A DNA stretch of 64,000 bases from DATKUK01 sp035530655 (GCA_035530655.1 DATKUK010000102.1:124001-188000); one strand, 5' to 3'. Counted from the first letter of the stretch, positions 1-8,739 are shown. Program-made: numbers and translations. Notes: generated by a model not told the origin, from the letters alone.

Positions 1-425
1 ATGACAATACGGAAATCAGCATGGCCTTTGCCCTTGCCGCTCCACCTGTCAAAAGCGCCGTGTGCCATGCCAATTGCGGTGCTATCACGAGGCTCGTCAC
101 CTGTTAGATGGTCCTGTGTGAATTGTTGGACGAACCACTTTCTGGTGATGGCGTCGGCATGATCCTCTATGTCTTTCAGTAGGCGCCGAAGCGAAACGGT
201 GCGATCGTCTCTGTCTACTAGGCGACGAACTCGAATCGATGCCGCTTCGACGTACTGTTGGACGAACCACATCACGAAGTCGTTGGGGTCGTGGGTCTTG
301 GGATTCGCCTCGACGATCTTGATAACCTCCCGGAAAATGTAGCGGTCACTCAACATCGAGCGCACGTGCCCTTCGATCGTTTCCAGCCATTTCAGCCACT
401 TTGGCAAGAGCTGATCCAGCGTCAC
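1..425 (-). CDS. Partial hypothetical protein, HEPN/AbiU2-like
   Basis: An open frame of 141 codons begins at a GTG at 425, preceded by a purine-rich GGAAGGTGGGG, and runs off the left edge, so the C-terminus is missing. The product is soluble and probably helical, with two similar WFVQQ segments (about residues 50 and 100) and a basic RRLVDRDDRTVSLRRLL stretch at about residues 60-76. This Arg-rich helix followed by 'SL..LL.DI' recalls HEPN-type AbiU2-like proteins linked to abortive infection, but I see no decisive R-x4-6-H motif. The frame is supported by its length and lack of stops; the function is a guess. Confidence 0.55.
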   Translation of the reverse strand, partial: MTLDQLLPKWLKWLETIEGHVRSMLSDRYIFREVIKIVEANPKTHDPNDFVMWFVQQYVEAASIRVRRLVDRDDRTVSLRRLLKDIEDHADAITRKWFVQQFTQDHLTGDEPRDSTAIGMAHGAFDRWSGKGKGHADFRIV

Positions 426-586
426 GGCACCCCACCTTCCACGGCCCGTGAATGAGGGACAGCACGGCCGCAGTACCCATTATGCCGATCTGCACCCTCA
501 CTGCGAGGGGCGGTAACGACTTCAAAGCCCCTCTGGGGTCGGCACCCCCGCACGCCGGCTGGCCGGGAAGCCCGCGGTGACGGCTG

Positions 587-1717
587 TCACTCACCAGAGA
601 GGTTTGATGTGGTGGGTTGGCTTGTGGGCGCGGGGGGTTCGCGGGGGATCGGGCCGGGCAGCAGGGCGTCGAGGCGAGGTAACGATCGGACGGTGCCGGG
701 TTCAAATACCTCGTTGCGCAAGCCGCAGCCCTGCACGAGGATCTCAGCGGCCTCGGCATGATAGCCGGCCTCGATGAGCCGATCGGCCAACTGATCCATC
801 ACCGCCAGGCGCACGAGTGTGGTGGCCGGGGCGACCAGGTCAACCACCTGCTCGTCGAACCAGTCGGCCAGTCGATTCTGCATGCGAATCAGCAGCGCCG
901 AGGCGGCCGTCAACTTGCCCGTCTGCCCAAGGACCCGACAGCGAAGCAGCCTTGGCAGAATCTCGTAGGCGTCGCCCTGCGGCGGGGCGAGCGCCATGTC
1001 CAGCAACTCCAGAGCCCGGTCCGGCTGACCGGCGCGAAGCCACAACATGGCCGCCCAAAACCGCGCCGGCTCCTGGATCGGCGGGTGCAGGCATTGGGCC
1101 AATTCGGCAAGCCGCTCGGCTGCGGCTGTGCACTGCTCGGGCGTTCCGGTGGCGGCGGCTCGCAGCGCCTGAGGCCAGGGCTGCATGACCGGCAATTCGT
1201 CGTGCCAGCGCTGCACGTCGGCAGGCTGAGTCGTTGCAACGGCATCCAGTCCGTCCAACAGCACCTCGATGGCGGCCAACTGCCCGGCAGCAAGAGCGGT
1301 GAGTTCGTCGATGCGCTTACGGTCGCTCTCGCCGTCGATGCCGTAGAACACGCTGCTGAGGGCAGGGTCAATCTGCCGGCTCAGGTGCCACCAGAACAGA
1401 CGCACGCGGGCCTCAAGCTCGGCATGACGGGTCTGAGCAGCCTCGATCGCCCGGGCGAGCTTGTCGGCCTGGCTGTCGAGATACTGCCGATACTCCTGCG
1501 TCGCGGCGGCGCCGGTGGGTCGAACGCCTGAGTCCAACGTTACGGCCTCGCGGACCCACGGGCCAAGGATAGGCCCGGTCGACGGGCGCGAAGTGGGCAA
1601 GGTTGCGCTGGTCTCCGAGGTTGCGGCTGCCCGCGTAGTGGCAGGCAAGGACGCGGGGGTGACATCGGCAGCGGCCGTCAGCACAGTCAGGATCGCAGGG
1701 ATCGCCAGGTGAGTCAC
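587..1717 (-). CDS. Secreted TPR-like repeat protein
   Basis: This 376-residue protein starts at a GTG (1717) with AAGGAG 5 bases upstream; an in-frame upstream ATG lies inside a dispersed repeat and has no ribosome site. The N-terminus (VTHLAIPAILTVLTAAAD) looks like a signal peptide. A Thr/Ala-rich low-complexity stretch follows, then helical repeats of TPR-like spacing (for example RALELLDMAL and ASALLIRMQN) and a 'TSQPTTS' tail. It is divergent from the VWA/ExbBD operon that starts at 2056 and shares a 'VFYGIDGESDRKR' motif with that operon's last TPR protein ('VLYGLDDAHDRRE'), so it may work with it at the cell envelope. No enzymatic motif is visible. Confidence 0.75.
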   Translation of the reverse strand: MTHLAIPAILTVLTAAADVTPASLPATTRAAATSETSATLPTSRPSTGPILGPWVREAVTLDSGVRPTGAAATQEYRQYLDSQADKLARAIEAAQTRHAELEARVRLFWWHLSRQIDPALSSVFYGIDGESDRKRIDELTALAAGQLAAIEVLLDGLDAVATTQPADVQRWHDELPVMQPWPQALRAAATGTPEQCTAAAERLAELAQCLHPPIQEPARFWAAMLWLRAGQPDRALELLDMALAPPQGDAYEILPRLLRCRVLGQTGKLTAASALLIRMQNRLADWFDEQVVDLVAPATTLVRLAVMDQLADRLIEAGYHAEAAEILVQGCGLRNEVFEPGTVRSLPRLDALLPGPIPREPPAPTSQPTTSNLSGE

Positions 1718-1740
1718 CGCGACTCCTTGGGCAGTGCGCA

Positions 1741-1769
1741 CACTGGCAGACAAGCCGCCAGTGGCACCG
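1741..1769. repeat. Short palindromic dispersed repeat, copy 1
   Basis: CACTGGC and GCCAGTG form a 7-bp inverted repeat around a short spacer, followed by GCACC. A second copy with only a few differences lies at 19922-19950. The position between genes and the symmetry fit a REP- or MITE-like element. Confidence 0.55.
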
Positions 1770-1953
1770 AAGTAGGCCGCACCAACATCGTCAGACAGAG
1801 CCTAGTCTTCTGCCAGGGGCCTGCTAGGTTCGGCAGGCTACCACCTTAGTCGGATCAGGACAACGGCGTCGTCGCCACATGCGACGCGGCGAGCCGATTA
1901 TAGATCAGGCCGATGCAGCGTCAACGACGGCGTACCAGGGCGATGCCGGCACA

Positions 1954-1982
1954 TTGACCGGCTTGCACGAGACAACTAGACT
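1954..1982 (+). promoter_or_regulatory. Sigma-70-like promoter for the VWA/ExbBD operon
   Basis: TTGACC (1954-1959) and TAGACT (1977-1982) are separated by 17 bp and lie about 70 bases before the VWA start codon. Confidence 0.55.
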
Positions 1983-2055
1983 TCGATAGTGCCCTGAAAA
2001 CGTAGCAGGCGCCAGCGTGTGAGTCGCGTCCAGACCAGGCGGACGCGCAGCAACC

Positions 2056-3036
2056 ATGCCCCAATCACCCAACCCCATTGCAGCATCTGATGCGATCGCG
2101 CAACCCGAGCGTGAGGCGCTCGCCGCGCGGGTTAGCCGGTCGGCAGGCAGCACCGAGATGCTCGCGTGGGGCATTTCGCTGGTGGCCCACGTGGGGGTGT
2201 TTGCCCTGCTGGCGTCGCTGACCTGGAGCCTCCAGGCTAACGAGGGCGACAAGCTGGTGATTCCCGAGGCCCGCCTGGCGCGCGAGCCGGGCGAGCCGAT
2301 CCGAGTGCCCGAACCGGCCGACAAGGCGGTCAGCACTCCGCTGGAGCAGACCGAGCTGCCCGCATACAAACCCAGCCAGCAACAGGCCGATTTCGCCTGG
2401 CGCCGCCCGGCGCGCAGCGAGAGCGATCTGAAGATCATCGGTATCGGCACGGGGGGCGGTCTTCCCCTGGCCGGCGGGCTGAGCGGGCCGGGCTCGGAGT
2501 CGGGACCGAGGGCGGAGTTCTTCGGCGCGGGCGGCAATGCGTATCGCATCTGCTACGTGATCGACCGTTCGGGCTCGATGTTGGACAGCTTTGAGTACGT
2601 CAGGCGCGAGTTGAAGCGATCCATCAACGATCTGGTACCTCAGCAGCAGTTCCACGTCATCTTCTTTAACGCCGGCGAGCCGGTGGAGAACCCGCCGCGA
2701 GCGATGATCCATGCGACCTCCACCGCCAGACAGAAGACCTTTGACTTTCTCGATCAGATCGTGCCGGGGGGCCAGACCGATCCAAGCCGCGCCCTCGAGC
2801 GGGCGTTTTCGCTTGTCCCGCCGCCGGAGCTGATCTATTTCATGACGGACGGCGAGTTCGACCCATCGGTCGTCGAGAAGCTTCGCCACTGGAATCAGCG
2901 CAAGCGGGTCAAGATCAACACGATTGCGTTTCTATACGAGTTGGGCGACGTTGGCGGCGTGCCGCTGCTTAGGCGAATTGCACGAGAGCATGGCGGGGTA
3001 TACAGATTCGTCGGCGCGGAGGATTTGGGCCCATGA
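2056..3036 (+). CDS. TonB-like membrane protein with VWA domain
   Basis: The protein has 326 residues. Residues 1-35 are cytoplasmic, 36-57 form one membrane segment, and about 65-160 are a Pro/Glu-rich extended linker, the same layout as TonB. In place of a TonB C-terminal domain there is a von Willebrand A domain from about 162, with an intact MIDAS motif DRSGSM (D170, S172, S174) and a later 'FMTDGEF'. It is the first gene of an operon with ExbB and two ExbD proteins, and its stop overlaps the next start (ATGA). I infer that it is the periplasmic effector arm of the ExbBD motor. The ATG at 2056 has only a weak ribosome site. Confidence 0.85.
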   Translation: MPQSPNPIAASDAIAQPEREALAARVSRSAGSTEMLAWGISLVAHVGVFALLASLTWSLQANEGDKLVIPEARLAREPGEPIRVPEPADKAVSTPLEQTELPAYKPSQQQADFAWRRPARSESDLKIIGIGTGGGLPLAGGLSGPGSESGPRAEFFGAGGNAYRICYVIDRSGSMLDSFEYVRRELKRSINDLVPQQQFHVIFFNAGEPVENPPRAMIHATSTARQKTFDFLDQIVPGGQTDPSRALERAFSLVPPPELIYFMTDGEFDPSVVEKLRHWNQRKRVKINTIAFLYELGDVGGVPLLRRIAREHGGVYRFVGAEDLGP

Positions 3037-4121
3037 GCCTTTGGCCGGCCCGCAACACCACCTGCTGGCGGCTGTTGAGCCTGACCGCCTGGGCGGGCAT
3101 GGTCGTGTCGGCTCGGGCCGATGAGGTGCACAGAGTCGACGGTCACCCACCGTACATCGGGGTGGAGATCGTCGGCTTTGAGAACGGTGAGTTAGCGTTT
3201 CGGGTGAACACGCACGGCAACGTGATCAAGAAGCCTCTTGCCGAGATCGCCGCGATCAGCGTGGACAACCAGGCCGCCTTCAACCAGGGCGAACGTCTCT
3301 TCGGCAAGCGCGAGTACGCCAAGTGCGTTCAGCCGTTCGAACGGGCGCGCCGCCAGGCCAGACGGCAGTGGCTTGTAAATCTGATCGACATGAGACTGCT
3401 GACGGCCTACGACGAGACGGGCAGGTTCGATCGGGCGGTGCGGACGTTTCTGGAACTGCTGCCGCGTGCGCCGGCCGAGGCCCTGGCCCGCCGGCCGATC
3501 AACATCCCCAAGGCCGGATCGGAGTACAATCGCATCGCGTTCGGACTGATCAGCCAGGCGGAGAAGCGAATCCAGGACGCGATGCTGCTCCGCCACGTGC
3601 AACTGTTGAAGCTGGACGTGCTTTGGGCCGAGCAAAGCCCAGCCGCTCGTGCGCTCGCGGCGGAACTGGACGGCCTGGCGCCGACCTCCCAGCCTTCGCG
3701 ACTACTGGCATCCCAAATCGAGCGTCTGTCACGGCTGGTGGAACTCGGACGATATGAGCGGGCCCTGCCGCTGATCGAGGCGGCCATGGCGCAGGCGCCC
3801 GCGGATGGGCTCGATAAGCTGCTGCTGCTTCAGGCGAAGTGTGAGTTGGCGACTGCGCAGAGCGACGACCAGCTCAAGCAGGCGGCCCTGACGGCCATGC
3901 GCGTGGTGATTCACTACGATCGCAGCCGATGGCTGGCTGAAGCTCTATTTGTGGCGGCCGAAGCGCACGAGCGGCTGGGGCTTGTGCGGCAGGCGATCGC
4001 GCTGTATCGAGATTGCAGCGATCGCGCAGACGCGGCTGGCGGCCTGAAGGCCAAAGCAGGCGAAGCGATCAATCGACTTCGTGTGAGCGCGACGTTGGAT
4101 CAGGAACAGGAGACACCATGA
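3033..4121 (+). CDS. Periplasmic TPR-like protein of ExbBD operon
   Basis: This 362-residue protein has a signal peptide (hydrophobic LLSLTAWAGMVVSARA, cleavage near 29). A short beta-rich segment ('YIGVEIVGFENGELAFRVNTHGNVIKKPL') about 40-70 resembles small SH3-like or DUF-type modules that precede TPRs in planctomycete proteins. Helical repeats follow ('NQGERLFGKREYAKCVQPFERA', 'LAEALFVAAEAHERLGLVRQAIALYRDC'). Its start and stop codons overlap both neighbours by four bases, so it is translationally coupled to the VWA and ExbB genes. The likely role is a periplasmic scaffold; no catalytic motif is seen. Confidence 0.85.
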   Translation: MSLWPARNTTCWRLLSLTAWAGMVVSARADEVHRVDGHPPYIGVEIVGFENGELAFRVNTHGNVIKKPLAEIAAISVDNQAAFNQGERLFGKREYAKCVQPFERARRQARRQWLVNLIDMRLLTAYDETGRFDRAVRTFLELLPRAPAEALARRPINIPKAGSEYNRIAFGLISQAEKRIQDAMLLRHVQLLKLDVLWAEQSPAARALAAELDGLAPTSQPSRLLASQIERLSRLVELGRYERALPLIEAAMAQAPADGLDKLLLLQAKCELATAQSDDQLKQAALTAMRVVIHYDRSRWLAEALFVAAEAHERLGLVRQAIALYRDCSDRADAAGGLKAKAGEAINRLRVSATLDQEQETP

Positions 4122-4906
4122 CCAGGTTCTTCGGGACGGGGGCTGTGGCGGCGATGTGGTTTCTTGCGCAGGCAGCGACGCTTGTTGCCGCAGATGGATC
4201 GGCCGGCGCCGGCAGCGTGCAGGTAAGCTACTTCACGCGCTTCATTGTGGGCGGCGGGTGGATCACGTGGTTCATCCTGCTGCCGCTTTCCGTGGCGACG
4301 ATGGCACTGCTGATTGTCTACGCCCTGACCGTTCGACGGGCAGCGATGTTGCCCGACTCGGTACGGCAGCACATGTCCGAGCTTACCCGCGGAAGACAGT
4401 ACCGCGCGCTGGCCGAGTTCGCGGCCGCCCAGCCCAGCATGATCGCCCAGGTCGTGCGTGCGGGCCTGGCCGAGGCCGCCCAAGGGCAGCCCAACGTGCA
4501 GCGAGCCCTGGACGAGGCCACGGAATTACAGTCAAGCCGATATCTCCGCCGTATCGAATGGCTGAACCTGATCGGCAACATCTCGCCGATGATCGGCCTG
4601 TTCGGCACGGTCACCGGGATGATTCAGGCCTTCTACGAGCTGGTCGAGATCAGCGCCGCCGGGGGCGTGACCAACGCGGCCCAACTGGCCGATGCGATCT
4701 CGCTGGCGTTGGTTACGACGTTTTGGGGTCTGGCCATTGCCATTCCGGCGCTGGCGGCGTTTGCGATTTTGCGGAACCGCGTGGATGCCTTGGCCGCCGA
4801 CTGCTGGCTGGTGGCCGACCAACTGCTGGAGGGCGTGGGCAAGTCGGGCCAGACCGCATCGGGTTCGTCGGCGGGGGGGGGAGCCGCGGCCGTCGAGCCG
4901 AGGTGA
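4118..4906 (+). CDS. exbB: ExbB/TolQ/MotA-family proton channel
   Basis: ATG at 4118 overlaps the preceding stop (ATGA) and follows CAGGAGA. The product has 262 residues: a signal-like first hydrophobic segment, TM at about 45-70 (ITWFILLPLSVATMALLIVYAL), a cytoplasmic loop with LxxA/E repeats, and two closing TMs with the family signature 'IGLFGTVTGMIQAF' followed by 'ADAISLALVTTFWGLAIAIPAL'. ExbB/TolQ proteins form the pentameric inner-membrane channel that couples proton flow to periplasmic work with ExbD/TolR. Two exbD genes follow directly. Confidence 0.93.
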   Translation: MTRFFGTGAVAAMWFLAQAATLVAADGSAGAGSVQVSYFTRFIVGGGWITWFILLPLSVATMALLIVYALTVRRAAMLPDSVRQHMSELTRGRQYRALAEFAAAQPSMIAQVVRAGLAEAAQGQPNVQRALDEATELQSSRYLRRIEWLNLIGNISPMIGLFGTVTGMIQAFYELVEISAAGGVTNAAQLADAISLALVTTFWGLAIAIPALAAFAILRNRVDALAADCWLVADQLLEGVGKSGQTASGSSAGGGAAAVEPR

Positions 4907-4932
4907 GTGGCTCGGCGAATGGAAGCGCTGCG

Positions 4933-5385
4933 ATGATGCCTAGACGCGAGCGAACCGGTCGACAGGTGGGCTTCAACATGACGCCCATGATCGACGTGGT
5001 GTTTCTGCTTATCATCTTTTTCATGGTCGTCTCGCAGGTGGTCAGCTCGGAAGCCGAGCTGGTGCAGTTGCCCCGTCCGACCAAGAGCAAGGCAGGCGAG
5101 TTTCGCGGACCGCGGAAGCTGACGATCAGCCTGGTGGGCGACGGGCAGGGCGGAATCACCCGCCGGAAGGTCGGCCCGAGCGTCGCGCGCGACGAAGCGG
5201 AGTTGGCCTCGATGCTCGTGGAGACGCGTCGTGCGGCCCAGGCGCGGGGCGAAAGGCTGCACGTGGTGCTGCGGGCGGATCGGAACATCGAATTCCGCCA
5301 TGTTCGCGAGGTGATAGGCGTGATCAGTGACGTGGGCCTCGAGTTTGTGGACATCGCTGCCGAAGCCGAGTCGACGCACGATTGA
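4933..5385 (+). CDS. exbD: ExbD/TolR-family protein 1
   Basis: This 150-residue protein starts at ATG 4933 with GGAAG seven bases upstream. An in-frame GTG at 4903 that overlaps the exbB stop is a possible alternative. It has the canonical layout of a short cytoplasmic tail, 'FNMTPMIDVVFLLIIFFMV' with the membrane Asp needed for proton transfer, and a periplasmic domain ending in 'VLRADRNIEFRHVREVIGVI', typical of ExbD/TolR. It would dimerise in the ExbB pore, perhaps with the second ExbD encoded just downstream. Confidence 0.92.
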   Translation: MMPRRERTGRQVGFNMTPMIDVVFLLIIFFMVVSQVVSSEAELVQLPRPTKSKAGEFRGPRKLTISLVGDGQGGITRRKVGPSVARDEAELASMLVETRRAAQARGERLHVVLRADRNIEFRHVREVIGVISDVGLEFVDIAAEAESTHD

Positions 5386-5430
5386 TCGCGACGCGGTACG
5401 TTGACGGTTGCGGCGGACGGAAAGACGAAG

Positions 5431-5931
5431 ATGGCAGGTGAGCAAACGCATGAGGCCGCCGGCAAGGCACGCGACGAATCGACGGTCGCGACGGTTCGCA
5501 AGCGACGTCGACCCGCCGCCGGCGCCCGGCTGACCTTGAACCTCGTGCCGATGATCGACATCGTTTTCCTGCTGTTGATCTTCTTTCTGGTGGGGACGCG
5601 CTTCATCACAGCCGAGGGCGTGCTGCCAGGGCGGCTGCCGCGCCAAAACGCCGAGCAGACGCTGCCCGTGCCCGTACCGCCGATCCAGATCAACCTTGCA
5701 TCGACCCACGGCGATGCGCCTGAGATTACGATCGCCGGGCGGACGGCCAGACCCGCGAACTTCGAGCAGCTTGCCACCATGCTCGCTCAGATTCAGGGCG
5801 AGCCCGGATACGACGACCAGACGCCGGTTGTGTTGCAGGCCGACGAAAAGTTGGCTTGGGATCACGTGGTCAACGCCTACAACGCAGCCGTGCGCGCCAA
5901 GTACAAAAACATTATTTTCGGAGCCGAGTAG
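5431..5931 (+). CDS. exbD: ExbD/TolR-family protein 2
   Basis: A second ExbD of 166 residues, started here at ATG 5431 (GGAAAG six bases upstream); a TTG at 5401 would add ten residues. The membrane helix is 'LNLVPMIDIVFLLLIFFLV' with the conserved Asp. The periplasmic domain ends in 'VVLQADEKLAWDHVVNAYNAA'. Compared with the first ExbD it has a longer, Arg-rich cytoplasmic tail. Paired, non-identical ExbD genes after one exbB are common in Planctomycetota and may form a heterodimer. Confidence 0.9.
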   Translation: MAGEQTHEAAGKARDESTVATVRKRRRPAAGARLTLNLVPMIDIVFLLLIFFLVGTRFITAEGVLPGRLPRQNAEQTLPVPVPPIQINLASTHGDAPEITIAGRTARPANFEQLATMLAQIQGEPGYDDQTPVVLQADEKLAWDHVVNAYNAAVRAKYKNIIFGAE

Positions 5932-5953
5932 GGCTCCAGACACGGCGCAACCT

Positions 5954-8671
5954 TTGGGCCCACAACGAATTCACGCATGCGTGCTTGTGCTGATGGCAAG
6001 CCTTGCAGTCGGTTCGGCGCCGCCACTGCAACAGGAGAACCGCCTCGACAACGTCCGGTTTGCCGAGGGCCTGCTGGACCGCGGCCTGTTCGAACTGCTC
6101 GACCACTTCCTCAAACAGCACCAACCGGCCGACCCTATCGAGGCGCAGCTTCTTGCTCGGATCGCCAAGCTTCGCCTCAACCAGGACGAAGACGTTCCGT
6201 TGGGTGATCGGGCGGCCGCCCTGCGCGAAGCGACGGCCTCCCTTAGAGACCTGATTGCTTCGCACGCCGGCGATGCCCGCGTCGATCAGTGGCGACTGCA
6301 ACTGGGTTACGATCTGCTCTATCGCCTGGCCGAGCCTCACTGCAACAACGTGCTCTACGGTCTCGACGATGCGCATGATCGCCGCGAGCTGGCCATGTTG
6401 GCGACCGAGGCCGACGAGTTGTTTACACAGGCCGCGAAAGAGTCGCCGTCGCAGCAGGCGTCCTCACAGCCTGTCCGAAGACGGACCGATGCACTGTTGT
6501 CGGGCTCGGTCGAAGTCAGGCAAATCCGTTTGCGGGCTGGGTATTTCCATGCGTGGGCCCGTCTCTATCGGGTGCTCGCTTCGGTTCAGAGGGCCGCCGC
6601 CGACAACGCTGTCTTGTCTGAGATTGTTGAGTATGCAAACGCCAGCGGGTATCTCGATGCTCCGCACGAGCAGACGGGCGTGCAGGCGCAGACGCTGCTG
6701 CTGGCGGGCATAGCCCATCGGTTGCTTGGCCAGCACGCCGAGGCTGGGCGGCTGCTCGATCAGGCGATCGGCTTCGTGCAGGAGGCAGCCGGATCGCCCG
6801 GTCAGCAGCCGCTGTTGTGGGTAGCCAACGTGGCAAGGCTGGAGCAGATCCGCACCCTGCGAGACGCCGGGCGGTTCGACGAAGCTGCTCGCGCCTGCGC
6901 CGAACTCGGCAACTGGGTACGCATCAGCGGGCAGCGGGATGGTATCGGCATGTCTCTCGCTGTGGCGCTGGCTGAGTCGGACGTCTATACGCGACAGGCA
7001 GAGGCAATCTCGGATTGGGCCAGCGCCGAGAAGCTGCGGCGTCGAGCACGATCGGTGCTGATCGAGCTGACCCGCAGCGATCCGCGCGCCGCCGACACCC
7101 TCTACGGCCTGCTCTACCGCAGGATGGTCGATAAACCGCCCGAGGGCATGGACGCGTTCGACAAGGTCGTGATGATCGCCGGACTGATGGCCGACAAGCA
7201 GTTCGACCGGGCGCGGCCGATGGCCGAGGATCTACTGCGCGAGGACAGTTGGCTCAGTCGCGAGTTCCTGCCCGAGATACGCTTCAACCTGGCTGTCTGT
7301 CGATTCGAGGGAGGCGATCGGCTGGGCGCGGTGGATTCATTCGCCGAGGTAGCCCAACAGCACCCCGACTTCGCCCGGGCGCAGACCGCTGCCGAGTACG
7401 CCGTGCGAATCGCTGCCGACCTTTTCGCCGATCCGGCTTTGCGCGGCCGCCGGGACGTGCGCGAAAGCTTCCTGCAAGCCCTGGAACTACTCACGTCGCG
7501 TTTCCCCGACAGTCCGGAGGTGGCCAAGCGATACTATGATCTCGGCTACGTGCTTCAGTTGATGGGTCGATTCGACGAGGCCGCCGAAGCCTTTGAGCGT
7601 GTCGGGGTCGAGGACGACCGACTGCTCGACGCGAAGTACTGGGCCGTGGTCTGCCGCTTCGAAGCGGCGAGGCTCGAGCAGGAGGGGGGCTCGCCGGCCG
7701 GTAAGCCCTATCGTGACGCGATTGAGGCAGCCGAGCGGTTTGTCCGTCGGGTGCAGGCCGATGCGGCGAATCAGACCGATCCAAAACAGAGCGCTCGCGC
7801 TCGCCCATTGGTAAGCGACGTTTTGCTTCGCGCAGCATCGACGCTTGCCCAACCACCGCTGAACGACCCGCAGGCGGCACTGCGCATGTTGGACAGGATC
7901 GAGCAGGACGCAGGCACCGAAGCGGCGTGGCTGGGTCGGGCTTTGCAGATTCGGATCGTCGCTCTTCAATCGCTCGGCCGGTTGCAGGACGCTCAGAAAG
8001 TGGTGGACGAGCTGCTGGCGACGGACGAACTTCGCGCCGGCATGGTGTTGGCGGGTCTGCTGGAGGCGATGCTCGAACAGCACGAATCGTCCGAGTCGGA
8101 TCGGTCGGCCGAGGCGCGACGGCAGGAAATGCTTACGCTGGCCGACAAACTTGCCAAGTGGGCTCAGCGCCGCCGGGAGCAACTCACCGTCGAGCAGCGA
8201 CTGCGGATTCAGGTGCCAGTCGCCCGGGCGTATCAGCAGGGCGGCCGTGTGACCGAGGCCCTGACGGCATTCAACGACGCAGCCGAGCTCGACCGGCAAG
8301 TTACCGCTCGGATCGAGTCCGATGGCAACCTGGCCAACAGCGACGTACTGGCCGGGCAGGCAGAATGCCTCTATCAGTTGGGGCGCTATCGCCAAGCCCT
8401 TCAGATCTACCAGGGGCAGATTCACCGCCGAGCCATGCCCAACACGCCTCTGTGGTGGAAGGCGTATCTGCGCAGCCTTCAGTGTCACGCCAAACTAAGC
8501 GCGGCGCGCGCGGCTGCCTCAGCCGACGAAGACACCCGACAATCGCTTCAGCAAATACTCAATTCAATTGCCGTGCAGCGTCGCATCGATCCCAAGCTGG
8601 GGGGGCCGGACCTGCGGTCTGAGTTCAACCAACTGGAGACAGAGGTGAAGGAAGTGCTGGCCCGGCGGTAG
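5954..8671 (+). CDS. Large secreted TPR protein closing ExbBD operon
   Basis: About 905 residues. The start is uncertain: a TTG at 5954 gives a complete signal peptide (basic R then HACVLVLMASLAVGSA), while GTG 5981 or ATG 5993 would shorten it. The body is a long helical solenoid of TPR-like units, for example 'YDLGYVLQLMGRFDEAAEAFERV' near 610 and 'VARAYQQGGRVTEALTAFNDAAEL' near 830. It carries a 'VLYGLDDAHDRRE' motif also present in the divergent gene at 587-1717. It starts 22 bases after exbD2, so it belongs to the same transcript. The probable role is a periplasmic adaptor for the VWA-ExbBD machine. Confidence 0.85.
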   Translation: MGPQRIHACVLVLMASLAVGSAPPLQQENRLDNVRFAEGLLDRGLFELLDHFLKQHQPADPIEAQLLARIAKLRLNQDEDVPLGDRAAALREATASLRDLIASHAGDARVDQWRLQLGYDLLYRLAEPHCNNVLYGLDDAHDRRELAMLATEADELFTQAAKESPSQQASSQPVRRRTDALLSGSVEVRQIRLRAGYFHAWARLYRVLASVQRAAADNAVLSEIVEYANASGYLDAPHEQTGVQAQTLLLAGIAHRLLGQHAEAGRLLDQAIGFVQEAAGSPGQQPLLWVANVARLEQIRTLRDAGRFDEAARACAELGNWVRISGQRDGIGMSLAVALAESDVYTRQAEAISDWASAEKLRRRARSVLIELTRSDPRAADTLYGLLYRRMVDKPPEGMDAFDKVVMIAGLMADKQFDRARPMAEDLLREDSWLSREFLPEIRFNLAVCRFEGGDRLGAVDSFAEVAQQHPDFARAQTAAEYAVRIAADLFADPALRGRRDVRESFLQALELLTSRFPDSPEVAKRYYDLGYVLQLMGRFDEAAEAFERVGVEDDRLLDAKYWAVVCRFEAARLEQEGGSPAGKPYRDAIEAAERFVRRVQADAANQTDPKQSARARPLVSDVLLRAASTLAQPPLNDPQAALRMLDRIEQDAGTEAAWLGRALQIRIVALQSLGRLQDAQKVVDELLATDELRAGMVLAGLLEAMLEQHESSESDRSAEARRQEMLTLADKLAKWAQRRREQLTVEQRLRIQVPVARAYQQGGRVTEALTAFNDAAELDRQVTARIESDGNLANSDVLAGQAECLYQLGRYRQALQIYQGQIHRRAMPNTPLWWKAYLRSLQCHAKLSAARAAASADEDTRQSLQQILNSIAVQRRIDPKLGGPDLRSEFNQLETEVKEVLARR

Positions 8672-8704
8672 TCGCCCGATCGCCTCGGCGGCGTGAGATG
8701 GACT

Positions 8705-8739
8705 CAGGCTGCGTTGAAGGGCGATCTACGCCGACGTAG
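8705..8739. repeat. 35-bp dispersed repeat with hairpin, copy A
   Basis: This stretch matches 17460-17494 at 33 of 35 positions. Its 3' part, CTACG-CCGA-CGTAG, is a 5-bp stem with a four-base loop. In copy B the stem base A becomes G, which keeps a G-U pair. It sits exactly where the transposase-like frame stops. Confidence 0.65.

Larger units (their letters stand above)
1718..2055. other. Divergent intergenic region
   Basis: This 338-base gap separates the secreted TPR-like gene from the VWA operon. It holds a palindromic dispersed repeat next to the minus-strand gene and one good sigma-70-like promoter facing the operon. I see no further gene in it. Confidence 0.6.
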
